The translations under genes and the position numbers were made by a program. A DNA stretch of 64,000 bases from Burkholderia sp. BCC0506 (lineage in GTDB: Bacteria; Pseudomonadota; Gammaproteobacteria; Burkholderiales; Burkholderiaceae). The DNA lies in assembly GCF_902833145.1 (NCBI RefSeq), contig NZ_CADFEN010000010.1, positions 62,001-126,000 on the forward strand. Direction: 5' to 3'. The notes beneath the pieces are model-generated. The model saw only the letters and a program-made list of their open reading frames with translations. It had not been told where the DNA came from and made no database searches. Positions within the stretch are counted from its first letter, which is position 1; every line of letters begins with the position of its first letter. Shown in pieces: positions 28,188 to 37,605 of this stretch.

Positions 28188-31100
28188 TCATGCGCGTTCG
28201 AGCACGGCCATTTCCCGCACGACCACGAGCAGCACCGCGAGGCTCGCGCCGCCGGACGCACGCAGATCCGCGAGCAGGTGCTCGTAGCGCGCGAGCGCGG
28301 CCTCGCGGCGCGCGCGCCACGCGCCGACGATCGTCTCCGGCGTGGTCGAATCCGGCGATTCCGCGAGCGCGCTCGTCGCGAGCGTGCGCTTGAGCCGCGC
28401 AACTTCGGCGAGCGCGGCGGCGCGGGCGAGCATGTCCCAGTGCGTCGGCGTCGGCAGGTTCGCCGCGCGGTCGCCGATCCACCCGTAATTGAGCAGCGTG
28501 CCGAGCGAGAAGTAGACGCCGGCGACGAGTTCGAGGCTGCGGTTGCAGGTCGCCGCCACTTCGGCGATGTCGAGCAGCGCGGCCGAGATGTCGCCGCTCG
28601 CGACGCGTACCGCGAGCGCGCTGTCGACGCCAGCGTCGACCAGCGCGCGCTGCCGTTCGGACAGCGCATCGAGATCGTCGGCCGGCAGCAGCGACGGCAG
28701 TTGCGGCGCGAGCCGCGCGGCGGCATCGCGACAGCGTGCGATCAGTTCGGCGACGCCGCCGTCGGCCACCGCGCCGGACTGCAGATGCCGCAGGAACCAC
28801 AGCGCCGCACGCTCCAGCAGCCGCGCGACGTCGATGAACATGCGCGCCTGCACGTCGTCGGCCACACGGTTGTCGAGCGCGTCGATGTCGCGCCATACCG
28901 CATCGAGGTCGAACACGTCGCGCGCCATGATGCATGCGCGCACGATGTCGCCCGGCTGCGCGTCGGTTTCCTCCATCAGCCGGTGCACGAATGCACAGCC
29001 GACGCGGTTCACGAGCGCGTTGGTCAGGTGCGTCGCGAGAATCTCGCGGCGCAGCGGATGGCGGCGCATCGGCTCGCTGAAGCGCTGCTGCAGCGGCTTC
29101 GGGAAGTAGTCGACGAGCATCGCGGCCACCAGCGGATCCTCGGGCACGTCGGATTCGAGCAGCGCGTCGTAGAGCCACATCTTGCTGTACGCGAGCAGCA
29201 CCGCGCGCTCCGGCGACGTGAGGCCCAGCTTCGCGGCCTGCCGTTCGGCGACTTCGTCGTCGGTCGGCAGGAATTCGATCACGCGGTTCAGGCGGCCCGC
29301 GCGTTCGAGCCAGCGCATCAGCCGCGCCTCGGCGTCGAGCAGCTCGACCGCGTAGCGGCCCGCGATCGACAGCGCCTGCGTCTGGTAGTAGTTGTCGCGC
29401 AGCACGAGCAGCCCGACTTCGTCGGTCATCTCGGCGAGCAGCGCGTTGCGCTGCTTCTCGGTCATCTCGCCATCCGACACGACGAGCCCAAGCAGGATCT
29501 TGATGTTGACTTCGTGATCCGAACAATCGACGCCGGCCGAGTTGTCGATCGCATCGGTGTTGATGCGCCCGCCGCGCTGCGCGAACTCGATGCGGCCGAA
29601 CTGCGTGCAGCCGAGGTTGCCGCCTTCGCCGACGACCTTGCAGCGCAGGTCCGCGCCGTTCACGCGCACCGCGTCGTTCGCGCGGTCGCCGACCTGCGTG
29701 TGGGTTTCGCGCGCCGCCTTCACGTAGGTGCCGATGCCGCCGTTGTACAGCAGGTCGACCGGCGCCTGCAGGATCGCGCGGATCAGCTCGGTCGGCGGCA
29801 GCGCGTGCGCGTCGATGCCGAGCGCGGCCTGTACGGCCGGCGACAGCGGGATCGTCTTCGCGGTGCGCGGATACACGCCGCCGCCCGCCGAAATCACCGA
29901 GGTATCGTAGTCGGCCCAGCTCGAGCGTTCGAGCGCGAACATGCGCTGACGCTCCGCGAAGCTCGTCGCCGGGTCGGCGTTCGGGTCGAGGAAAATGTGC
30001 CGGTGATCGAACGCGGCGACGAGCCGGATATGCGGCGACAACAGCATCCCGTTGCCGAACACGTCGCCGGACATGTCGCCGATGCCGACCACGGTGAAGT
30101 CGGTGGTCTGCGTATCGATGCCCATCTCGCGGAAGTGCCGCTTCACCGATTCCCACGCGCCGCGCGCGGTGATCGCCATCTTCTTGTGGTCGTAGCCGAC
30201 CGAGCCGCCGGACGCGAACGCGTCGTCGAGCCAGAAGCCGTATTCGTGCGAAATCGCGTTCGCGTAGTCGGAGAACGTGGCCGTGCCCTTGTCGGCGGCG
30301 ACGACGAGATACGGATCGTCGGCGTCGTGGCGCACCACGTCGGGCGGCGGCACGATCGCGTTGCCGGCGAGGTTGTCGGTGAGGTCGAGCAGCCCCCGCA
30401 GGAACGTCTGGTAGCACGCGATGCCTTCGCGCATCCAGGCTTCGCGATCGCTCGGCGGCGGCGGGTTCTTCACGACGAAGCCGCCTTTCGAGCCGACCGG
30501 CACGATCACGACGTTCTTCACCATTTGCGCCTTCATCAGCCCGAGCACCTCGGTGCGGAAATCCTCGCGGCGATCGGACCAGCGCAGGCCGCCGCGCGCG
30601 ACGCGCCCGCCGCGCAGGTGCACGCCCTCGACCCGCGGCGAGTACACCCAGATCTCGAACATCGGCTTCGGTTCGGGCAGGCCGGGCACCTTCGCCGGAT
30701 TGAACTTGAACGACAGGTACGGCTTCGGCTCGCCGTTCGCGTCGGCGAGGAAGTAGTTCGTGCGCTCGGTCGCGTTGATCACGCCGAGGAACTGGCGCAG
30801 GATGCGGTCCTCGTCGAGGTTCGGCACCTGGTCGAGCGCGCCTTCGATCGCCTTCAGCAGCCGTTCGGCCTGCACGTCGCGCGTGTCGCCGATACGCGGG
30901 TCGAAGCGCAGCACGAACAGCTCGACGAGTTGCCGCGCGATTGCCGGGTTGCCGGTCAGCGCGCGTTCGATGTACGCGTCGCTGAAGGTCGAGCCGACCT
31001 GCCGAAGATATTTCGCATACGCGCGCAGGATCGTCACTTCGCGTGCGCTCAGGTGCGCGCGCAGCACGAGGCGGTTGAAGTCGTCGTTCTCGATCCGGCC

Positions 31101-33029
31101 GCTCCAGATCCGGTCGAACGCATCCTCGAACAGGCCTTTCACGCGCTCGATGTCGAACTCGGTATCGTCGGCCAGCTCCAGGCCGAAATCGTGTACCCAC
31201 GCATGCGCGCCATCCTGCGTCTGGATCCGGTAAGGCCGCTCCTCGTCGACGCGCACGCCGAGATGTTCGAGCATCGGCAGGCTGCGCGACAGCGCGATCG
31301 GGTCGCCCGCGCGATACACCTTGAAGCGGAACGCGCGCGGCTCGGCCTCGATCGGCCGGTACAGGTTCATCGCGAGCTGGCCCGAGCCCTTCACGCGCTC
31401 GATCAGCTCGATGTCGCGCACGGCCGTGCGCGCCGGATAGTCGTCGCGATAGCCGGCCGGGAACGACTCGGCATAGCGCTGCAGCAGGCGGTTGCCTTGC
31501 TCTTCGCCGAATGCGTCGAGCAGTGCGTCGGCGAGATCGTCCTGCCAGCGGCGCGTCACCTGCACGAGCCGCGTTTCGAGCTCGCGCGTGTCGACGTCGG
31601 GCATCGTGCCCGGTTCGGCATGGACGACGAAATGAATGCGCGCGATCGCCGATTCCGACAGCAGCGGCGTGAATTCGACGTTCACGCCGTTGTACGCGTC
31701 GACCAGCAGCTTCGCGATGCGGCGGCGCAGGTCGGTGTTGTACTTGTCGCGCGGCACGAACACGAGGCACGACACGAAGCGGTCGAACCGGTCGCGCCGC
31801 ACGAACAGGCGCGTGCGCTGGTGTTCCTGCAGGCGCAGGATGCCGAGCGCGATGTCGTAGAGCTGGTCTTCGTCAGCCTGGAGCAGCTCGTCGCGCGGAT
31901 AGGTTTCGAGCACCGTCACGAGCGACTTGCCGAGATGCCCCTTCGGCAGGAAGCCCGCGCGCCGCACGATGTTCGCGCACTTGCGGCGCACGATCGGGAT
32001 TTCGGCGCTCGACACCATGTAGGCGGTCGACGTGTAGAGCCCGATGAAGCGTCGCTCGCCGGTGACCTTGCCGTCGGCGCCGACGAGTTTCACGCCGACG
32101 TAGTCGAGATAGCCGGGGCGGTGCACCGTCGCGCGCGAATTCGCCTTGGTCAGGAAAATCGGCCATGCGCCGTTGATGATGTCGGCCGCGGCCGGCGGCA
32201 GCGGCGTCACGTCGGGTGCGCCGGACGTGCGCAGCGATTCGCGCAGGATGCCGAAGCCCGAGCCCTCGATGCCGCGCAGGCCGAAGCCCGTGCCGTCCGA
32301 TACGAGCGCGTAGTCGCGCTGGCCGAGGAACGTGAAGTGGTCGGCGGCCATCCATTCGAGGAACGCGCGCGCCTCGATGTCCTCCGCGCTCGATTCGCGC
32401 GCCTTCATCTCCTTGATCGTCGCGCGGACGATGTCGACGATCTTCGGCCAGTCCTCGACCGACGCGCGCACGTCGCCGAGCACGCGTGCGATGTCTCCGC
32501 GCAGCGTGTCGAGCAGTGCGGCGTCGCCGCAGCGGTCGACTTCGAAATGGATGAAGGAAGCGAGTTGCGACTGGCCGTCGCTGGAGGCCGCACCGCCCGC
32601 GTCGACGCGCTCGATGCCGCCGCCGGCGCCGCGCCAGATGCGGAACACCGGATGCAGCGCCGAATGCAGCGCGAGCCCGAGACGGTTGATGGCCATCGTC
32701 ACCGAGTCGACGAGGAACGGCATGTCGTCGTTGACGATCTCGATCACCGTGTGGTCGGAATGCCAGCCGTGCTGTTCGAGGATCGGGTTGTACACGCGCA
32801 GGCGTTCGCTGCCGGGCACGAATTTCTGGGCGGTCTGCCAGTGGGCCATCGCGGCGCCGTACAGGTCGGCGATGCCGCGGTTCTGCAGATCGTCGGCGTC
32901 GACGAAATCGTAGTAATGACGCAGGAAGGGTTCGACGATCCGGAACGTGGCTTCGGGCAGGCGCGCACGCGCGAATTCGACGACGTCGGAGAGCAGGTGT
33001 GCGACGACTTCCTCGTTCTTCGCTTCCAT
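28188..33029 (-). CDS. NAD-specific glutamate dehydrogenase, 180-kDa type
   Basis: This very large (1613-residue) enzyme oxidises glutamate to 2-oxoglutarate with NAD, the GdhB/GDH180 type. The N-terminal third has ACT-like regulatory segments. The catalytic core lies near residues 800-1100 with the glutamate-binding VGSKGGFVVK loop (about 848) and the nucleotide-binding GIGDMSGDVFGNGML. ATG 33029 (MEAKNEEVVAHLL) has GGAGAC upstream and gives the family length; further upstream codons are not conserved-looking. It probably feeds amino-acid carbon into the TCA cycle. Confidence 0.96.
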   Translation of the reverse strand: MEAKNEEVVAHLLSDVVEFARARLPEATFRIVEPFLRHYYDFVDADDLQNRGIADLYGAAMAHWQTAQKFVPGSERLRVYNPILEQHGWHSDHTVIEIVNDDMPFLVDSVTMAINRLGLALHSALHPVFRIWRGAGGGIERVDAGGAASSDGQSQLASFIHFEVDRCGDAALLDTLRGDIARVLGDVRASVEDWPKIVDIVRATIKEMKARESSAEDIEARAFLEWMAADHFTFLGQRDYALVSDGTGFGLRGIEGSGFGILRESLRTSGAPDVTPLPPAAADIINGAWPIFLTKANSRATVHRPGYLDYVGVKLVGADGKVTGERRFIGLYTSTAYMVSSAEIPIVRRKCANIVRRAGFLPKGHLGKSLVTVLETYPRDELLQADEDQLYDIALGILRLQEHQRTRLFVRRDRFDRFVSCLVFVPRDKYNTDLRRRIAKLLVDAYNGVNVEFTPLLSESAIARIHFVVHAEPGTMPDVDTRELETRLVQVTRRWQDDLADALLDAFGEEQGNRLLQRYAESFPAGYRDDYPARTAVRDIELIERVKGSGQLAMNLYRPIEAEPRAFRFKVYRAGDPIALSRSLPMLEHLGVRVDEERPYRIQTQDGAHAWVHDFGLELADDTEFDIERVKGLFEDAFDRIWSGRIENDDFNRLVLRAHLSAREVTILRAYAKYLRQVGSTFSDAYIERALTGNPAIARQLVELFVLRFDPRIGDTRDVQAERLLKAIEGALDQVPNLDEDRILRQFLGVINATERTNYFLADANGEPKPYLSFKFNPAKVPGLPEPKPMFEIWVYSPRVEGVHLRGGRVARGGLRWSDRREDFRTEVLGLMKAQMVKNVVIVPVGSKGGFVVKNPPPPSDREAWMREGIACYQTFLRGLLDLTDNLAGNAIVPPPDVVRHDADDPYLVVAADKGTATFSDYANAISHEYGFWLDDAFASGGSVGYDHKKMAITARGAWESVKRHFREMGIDTQTTDFTVVGIGDMSGDVFGNGMLLSPHIRLVAAFDHRHIFLDPNADPATSFAERQRMFALERSSWADYDTSVISAGGGVYPRTAKTIPLSPAVQAALGIDAHALPPTELIRAILQAPVDLLYNGGIGTYVKAARETHTQVGDRANDAVRVNGADLRCKVVGEGGNLGCTQFGRIEFAQRGGRINTDAIDNSAGVDCSDHEVNIKILLGLVVSDGEMTEKQRNALLAEMTDEVGLLVLRDNYYQTQALSIAGRYAVELLDAEARLMRWLERAGRLNRVIEFLPTDDEVAERQAAKLGLTSPERAVLLAYSKMWLYDALLESDVPEDPLVAAMLVDYFPKPLQQRFSEPMRRHPLRREILATHLTNALVNRVGCAFVHRLMEETDAQPGDIVRACIMARDVFDLDAVWRDIDALDNRVADDVQARMFIDVARLLERAALWFLRHLQSGAVADGGVAELIARCRDAAARLAPQLPSLLPADDLDALSERQRALVDAGVDSALAVRVASGDISAALLDIAEVAATCNRSLELVAGVYFSLGTLLNYGWIGDRAANLPTPTHWDMLARAAALAEVARLKRTLATSALAESPDSTTPETIVGAWRARREAALARYEHLLADLRASGGASLAVLLVVVREMAVLERA

Positions 33030-33220
33030 GGCGGTCTCCTGGGCGGGTGGCCATCGGCTGCTGCGTCTGTCCGGCATTATGCGCCGATTGCGTGACAAAG
33101 CGATGTGCGGGCGCACAACGGAGGCGGACGGCAGCGCCCGCGTGCGGCGTCCTGAGCGGGCGCCGCGGTGCAGGGTTGACGGCAGGACGGGCGGGCCGGA
33201 AGCGACGGTGCCTTCGTCGC

Positions 33221-33409
33221 TCAGCCCTCGTCGCTCCACAGCTTGCCGGCGGTCGCCCAGTTCTCCTTCTTCACGTCGGTCAGGATGATGTCGACCGAGC
33301 CCGGCGTGCAGCCGAGCGTCTCGCACGTGACGCGCGTGATCGCTTCGACGAATGCGCGCTTCTGGTCGACGGTGCGCCCTTCGAACAGCTGGATATTGAA
33401 AGTCGGCAT
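33221..33409 (-). CDS. 4-oxalocrotonate tautomerase-family protein
   Basis: The protein is 62 residues, the typical monomer length. Met is followed by Pro (MPTFNIQLFEGRT), giving the N-terminal catalytic proline after Met removal, and the LFEGRTVDQKRA segment is typical. TDVKKENWATAG is the usual C-terminal half. GAGCATCC stands upstream, a modest ribosome-binding site. It lies between the class II aldolase and glutamate dehydrogenase genes, all on the minus strand. Confidence 0.9.
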   Translation of the reverse strand: MPTFNIQLFEGRTVDQKRAFVEAITRVTCETLGCTPGSVDIILTDVKKENWATAGKLWSDEG

Positions 33410-33472
33410 GGCGGATGCTCCGGTTGGGATTGAACGATTGACGATGAGCGATTCGGTCGGGCGGATGCGGCG

Positions 33473-34249
33473 TCAGTCGCGATACGACGGATCGATCCGG
33501 TCGAGGCGACGCAGCAGCGCCGGCCATTCCAGTTCGCCTTCGATCGCGCCGCCATCGCGCAGTTGCTCGGCGGTGCGTTCGGCGACGGCCGGCTCCGGCA
33601 GCACGAGCGGCCCGCCGCCTGCCTGCGCGCGCAACTGGATGTCGCATGCCTTGATCAGCGTATCCATCAGCACATAGGCTTCGGCGACGGTCCGGCCGAC
33701 CGTCAGCGTGCCGTGATTGCGCAGCAGCATCGCGGATTTCGCGCCGAGGCTCGCGGTCAGCCGCGCGCCTTCGGCCGGCGAGAACGCGAGCGCCTCGTAG
33801 TCATGGTACGCGAGGTCGCCATGAAAGCGCAGCGCATGCTGCGACGCCGGCAGCAGCCCGTCGCGCTGGATCGACACGGCGATGCCGGCCGTATTGTGCA
33901 GGTGCATCACGCACACGGCGTCGGCGCGCGCCGCGTGCACGGCCGCATGCAGCGCGAAGCCGGTCACGTTGACCGCGTGCTCGCCGTCGCCGATCCGGTT
34001 GCCGGCCAGGTCGATCTTCACGAGGTTCGATGCGCGCACCTCGTCGAACGTGAGGCCGAACGGGTTGATCAGGAAGTGGCCGGGCTCGCCGGGCACGGTC
34101 GCGGACAAATGCGTGTAGATCAGGTCGTCCCAACCGTTCAGCGCGACGAGCCGGTACGCGGCGGCGAGGTCGACGCGCAGCTTGCGTTCGGCGTCCGAAA
34201 TCGGGCCGCCGGGCTTCACGGCATCAGGACGGTGTGCGAATGACGACAT
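33473..34249 (-). CDS. Class II aldolase/adducin-family protein
   Basis: The 258-residue protein has the class II aldolase fold: DLAAAYRLVALNGWDDLIYTHLSATVPG, the metal ligands in MHLHNTAG, and a third His in LRNHGTLTVG. Such proteins are aldolases, epimerases or related decarboxylases; the adducin-like variants have unknown substrates. Its start overlaps the end of the urea-transporter gene by 26 bases, so the two are probably co-translated. Confidence 0.9.
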   Translation of the reverse strand: MSSFAHRPDAVKPGGPISDAERKLRVDLAAAYRLVALNGWDDLIYTHLSATVPGEPGHFLINPFGLTFDEVRASNLVKIDLAGNRIGDGEHAVNVTGFALHAAVHAARADAVCVMHLHNTAGIAVSIQRDGLLPASQHALRFHGDLAYHDYEALAFSPAEGARLTASLGAKSAMLLRNHGTLTVGRTVAEAYVLMDTLIKACDIQLRAQAGGGPLVLPEPAVAERTAEQLRDGGAIEGELEWPALLRRLDRIDPSYRD

Positions 34250-35117
34250 CGGGTTCTCCGAGGGTGAAGCGGCGCGCGACGGTTACGGTTACCCATGACG
34301 CAAGCGCGAACGGGGCCGTGAACACGGGGACGTCCACGCACGTCGCGAGCCACTGGATCAGCGCGGCGAGGGCGGCGGCCGCGAGCGCCGCACGCGGGCC
34401 GCGCGGCATCAGCGCGAGCGCGGCGAGCGCACCGTTGAAGCCGAGCAGGCCGTCGGCGAACGACGCGCCGCTTGCGCCGAGCGCGACCAGCAACACGGTC
34501 GACACGAGCGCGCCGCCGAGCGCGAACGCGGCCGCGCGGCGCGACGCGATGGCGAGGCCGGCGACGATCAGCACGCCGGCCCACGCGCCGTGCGCGAAGG
34601 TGGTCTGGGCGACGCCCGACAGCAGCGCGTCGGCGGCGGAATCGAACGTGAGCACCGGGCTGGCGTTCGCGCCGTCCGCATGCTGCAATGCGACGAACGG
34701 CAGCCACAGCGCGGTGACGGCCAGGCACGGGCTCGAATACGGGCACTGGCGCCAGCGGGCGAGCGGCATGCGCATCGCGCGTTGCACGAGCGCCGCGCCG
34801 ATGGCAACCAGCGGCACCAGCGCGACCGCGGCGAGTTGAGCGGGCGCGAACAGCACGGCGATCAGCGCGGCCAGCGCGCCGTTGAAGCCGTGCAGCCCCC
34901 GTTCGACGTCGCGGCGTTCGGCGCCCGTCAGCACGGCGGTCATGCTGGCGGCGGCCGAGCCGACCAGCGCGGCGCACGCGAGCCGCAGATCGGTCAGCGC
35001 GAGCGCGGCGAGCAGCAGCGCGCCGGTGAGCGCATTCGCCTGCAGCACGACCTGCCCGATGCCGCGCAGCAGGATGCGCAGGTCGATCGATGGCGTGGCG
35101 GGGCGGGCGGTCGGCAT
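34224..35117 (-). CDS. Urea transporter-family membrane protein
   Basis: The 297-residue protein is a two-repeat membrane channel of the UT family (PF03253 type). Each half carries a GLHGFNGALAAL / GLLGFNGALAAL segment, the characteristic twin motif near the urea filter. About ten helices are predicted. No urease gene is present in the window. Its partner gene is a class II aldolase, so it may conduct another small neutral solute. ATG 35117 is used because the longer frame lacks membrane-like start residues. Confidence 0.88.
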   Translation of the reverse strand: MPTARPATPSIDLRILLRGIGQVVLQANALTGALLLAALALTDLRLACAALVGSAAASMTAVLTGAERRDVERGLHGFNGALAALIAVLFAPAQLAAVALVPLVAIGAALVQRAMRMPLARWRQCPYSSPCLAVTALWLPFVALQHADGANASPVLTFDSAADALLSGVAQTTFAHGAWAGVLIVAGLAIASRRAAAFALGGALVSTVLLVALGASGASFADGLLGFNGALAALALMPRGPRAALAAAALAALIQWLATCVDVPVFTAPFALASWVTVTVARRFTLGEPDVVIRTPS

Positions 35118-35178
35118 GATGGCGGCGGAGCTGGACGAGCCGCGAGCATAGGACACAATCCCATGCACCGGAATAGGG

Positions 35179-35198
35179 AATCCTGGATAGTCAGGATT
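35179..35198. promoter_or_regulatory. Perfect palindrome in the divergent urea-transporter / glycolipid-binding region
   Basis: The inverted repeat AATCCTG-N6-CAGGATT lies between two divergent genes, 61 bases from the urea-transporter start and 43 bases from the plus-strand gene. The form suggests a dimeric regulator (GntR-like spacing), not in the window. Confidence 0.5.
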
Positions 35199-35241
35199 TG
35201 TGCAACGATGCCCCGTGGCGGGCAAACCGGGAGGCGGAAAC

Positions 35242-35796
35242 ATGCGTGAGGTACGGTGGGCGTCGCTCGAAGGCGACGGGGTCGAACATCTGACGTTCGA
35301 CCGGAGCGACGGTGCGATCGTCGTCGAAAGCGCGGTGGTCGGCCAGCGGTACGGCCGCGCGTACGGGCTCGCGTACCGGGTCGAGTGCGATGCGCAATGG
35401 CGCGTGACCTACGCGGTGCTCAAGGTGATGGGCGGCGGCACGCTCGAGCTGCACGGCGACGGGGCCGGGCACTGGCGCGACGGCTCAGGCCAGGAGTTGC
35501 ACGAGCTGGATGGCTGCATCGACATCGACATCGCGGCGACGCCGTTCACGAATGCGTTGCCGATCGGCCGCCTCGGCCTCGCGCGCGGCGAGCGGCGGCC
35601 GATCGACGTCGCGTACATCTCGACGCCGGATCTGAAAGTCACGCCCGTGAAGCAGGCTTATGCGTGCATCGAGCCGGGCCGCCGCTATCGCTACGAAGGC
35701 ATCTTCCGGAATTTCACGGCGGAGATGGACATCGACGATGACGGGCTCGTGATCGACTACGAAACGCTGTTCAGGCGCCTGCCGCCGCTGCGCTGA
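35242..35796 (+). CDS. Putative glycolipid-binding domain protein (PF06475 type)
   Basis: The 184-residue protein opens MREVRWASLEGDGVEHLTF and shows the family sequence VMGGGTLELHGDGAGHWRD and LDGCIDIDIAATPFTNALPIGRL. It is predicted to be a beta-barrel-like lipid-binding fold without signal peptide or membrane segment. The function of the family is not established. GGAGG stands before ATG 35242. Its last 40 bases overlap the 3' end of the convergent hydrolase gene. Confidence 0.85.
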   Translation: MREVRWASLEGDGVEHLTFDRSDGAIVVESAVVGQRYGRAYGLAYRVECDAQWRVTYAVLKVMGGGTLELHGDGAGHWRDGSGQELHELDGCIDIDIAATPFTNALPIGRLGLARGERRPIDVAYISTPDLKVTPVKQAYACIEPGRRYRYEGIFRNFTAEMDIDDDGLVIDYETLFRRLPPLR

Positions 35797-36695
35797 ACGG
35801 CCGCTCCCGTTCGCGTGGCCGGCGCCGCCGCCGGTACTGCGGCGTCCGCCGGCCGCTCGTGCGCGGCCGCGAAACGGTCGATCCGCGACGCGATCATGTC
35901 CGGGTGGCGCAGCACGATCCAGTGCGTGCCGTCGATTTCCTCGCGCACGTGCTCGCCGAGCCAGCGGTCGAGGCCGACCGACATCTCGGGCGTCACGTAG
36001 CGGTCGCGTACGGGCACCAGGATCTGCACCGGCGCCTGTGCGTACCGTTCACGCGGCTTGCGCGCTCGCGCGAGGAAGTTCGCGCGGTACATCTGGATCC
36101 CGTTCAGCGCGTTCTTCAGTTGCACGGGATCGGGCTCGGCGCGCACGCGTTCGGTGAGCTGCAGCCAGCGCGGCCACAGCGCGGCCCCGCCGAGCCGCCA
36201 TGCCAGCGACGGCACGACCGGCAGATGGAAGAACGCGATGTACCACGACTTCAGGCTCTGCCTGAGCCGCATCTTCGCGCGGAACACGTGATCGAGGCAT
36301 GGACCGGAAATCGACGTGTACGACGCGATGCGGCCGCGCAACGCCGGATCGGTCACGGCCTCCCAGCACTGGATCGAGCCCCAGTCGTGGCCGACCAGGT
36401 GGAACGGCCGGCCGCCGCAGGTCGCGTCGGCCACCGCCTTCAGGTCGCCGGCGAGCCGCTCCAGCGTGTAGTCGGCGCGGCGGCGCGGCGCATCGGATGC
36501 GCCGGCGCCGCGCACGTCGTATGCGATCACGCGGTAGCGCTTCGCGAGCCGCGCACGGATCGGCGCCCACACGGCCGCCGAGTCGGGATAGCCGTGCACG
36601 AGGATCAGCGGCGGCGCGCGACGCGACCCGCTGACGTAGACGGCGAGCTTCACGTCGCCGGACTGGACGGTGAGCATCGCGTGAGCGCGCGTCAT
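35757..36695 (-). CDS. Alpha/beta hydrolase (epoxide hydrolase/haloalkane dehalogenase-like)
   Basis: The 312-residue hydrolase has LVHGYPDSAAVW (oxyanion region), the nucleophile elbow LVGHDWGS with Asp instead of Ser, and DGTHWIVLRHPD near the C-terminus for the catalytic His. An Asp nucleophile in GHDWG is the epoxide hydrolase/dehalogenase pattern. It is the last gene of the monooxygenase operon and could act on an ester or epoxide product. ATG 36695 is five bases from the upstream gene's stop. Confidence 0.88.
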   Translation of the reverse strand: MTRAHAMLTVQSGDVKLAVYVSGSRRAPPLILVHGYPDSAAVWAPIRARLAKRYRVIAYDVRGAGASDAPRRRADYTLERLAGDLKAVADATCGGRPFHLVGHDWGSIQCWEAVTDPALRGRIASYTSISGPCLDHVFRAKMRLRQSLKSWYIAFFHLPVVPSLAWRLGGAALWPRWLQLTERVRAEPDPVQLKNALNGIQMYRANFLARARKPRERYAQAPVQILVPVRDRYVTPEMSVGLDRWLGEHVREEIDGTHWIVLRHPDMIASRIDRFAAAHERPADAAVPAAAPATRTGAAVQRSGGRRLNSVS

Positions 36696-36699
36696 CGCG

Positions 36700-37605
36700 T
36701 CATGCCTGCGCGACCGAATGCAGCGGCACGCGGCGCGGGGCCGCTTGCGCCGCATAGCGCGCGTTGGTCGCGTCGATGTTCTCGAGCAGCGTATCTAGCT
36801 CCTTCAGATACTGATGGTTGTCGTGATCCCACGGGTGGAAGCCGGGCCGGAAGTAGTCGAGCCATTCGCGCGCGATGCTCGGGAACACGCCGTTCTTCGG
36901 GCTGTACAGATACTTCACGAGGCGCCACATGCCGCCGAACTTGCCGTGTTCGCGACGGTGCGCGCGCATCAGGCGCACGTGGAAGTCGAACACGATCGCC
37001 CAGAAGAACACCGTCGTCACCAGCATCGTGCCGGTGCGCAGCAGGTAGCTGCCGAGGCCCGGTTTCATCACGGTGCGCCACACGTCGTAGGACACCGCCT
37101 TGTGCTCGGTTTCCTCCATCGCGTGCCACATCCACATCTGCTGGTAGCCTTCGACCGAGCCGTCGATCCGGTGCTCGTGGCCCGACAGCAGCTGGTTCGC
37201 GAGGATCGCCGTGTAATGCTCCAGCGCGATCGTGATCGCCAGCTGCATCGAGTGCGGCAGCACCTTCTTGAACCAGCCGAGGATCCTCCACAGACGCTTG
37301 TCGAGCTTGTGCGCGGGCAGGCCGCACGCCTGCAGCAGATCGTTGTACTCGATGTGCTCGCGCGTGTGCATCGCTTCCTGGCCGATGAAGCCGAGCACCT
37401 GCTTCTTCAGCTCGGGGTCCTCGATCCGGTCGCGGTAATTGCGCACCGAATCCATGAAGAAGCGTTCGCCGGCCGGGAACAGCAGCGACAGCGCATTCAT
37501 GAAGTGCGTGACCGGCACGCCCTGCACGTGCCAGTCCTTCGCGCGTTCGGGCGGCAGCGCGAAACGGATGTCGCGCCGCACCGGCATCATGTTCGGTGTC
37601 GTCAT
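36700..37605 (-). CDS. PF10118-type metal-dependent hydrolase
   Basis: The 301-residue protein carries two Glu/His metal-ligand helices: GQEAMHTREHIEYND and MEETEHKAVSYD, as in PF10118 proteins, which look like diiron/ferritin-like helices although databases call them metal-dependent hydrolases. A membrane-type hydrophobic stretch (TMLVTTVFFWAIVF) follows. It overlaps the upstream SDR gene by four bases (ATGA). No substrate is known; the operon suggests lipid or ketone oxidation. Confidence 0.87.
   Translation of the reverse strand: MTTPNMMPVRRDIRFALPPERAKDWHVQGVPVTHFMNALSLLFPAGERFFMDSVRNYRDRIEDPELKKQVLGFIGQEAMHTREHIEYNDLLQACGLPAHKLDKRLWRILGWFKKVLPHSMQLAITIALEHYTAILANQLLSGHEHRIDGSVEGYQQMWMWHAMEETEHKAVSYDVWRTVMKPGLGSYLLRTGTMLVTTVFFWAIVFDFHVRLMRAHRREHGKFGGMWRLVKYLYSPKNGVFPSIAREWLDYFRPGFHPWDHDNHQYLKELDTLLENIDATNARYAAQAAPRRVPLHSVAQA

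Noticed and set aside
28278-33095. A 1605-codon open frame on the plus strand across the glutamate dehydrogenase gene
   Set aside because: Composition (Arg, His, Ala, Val runs) and complete overlap with a conserved enzyme gene mark it as an artefact of codon bias.
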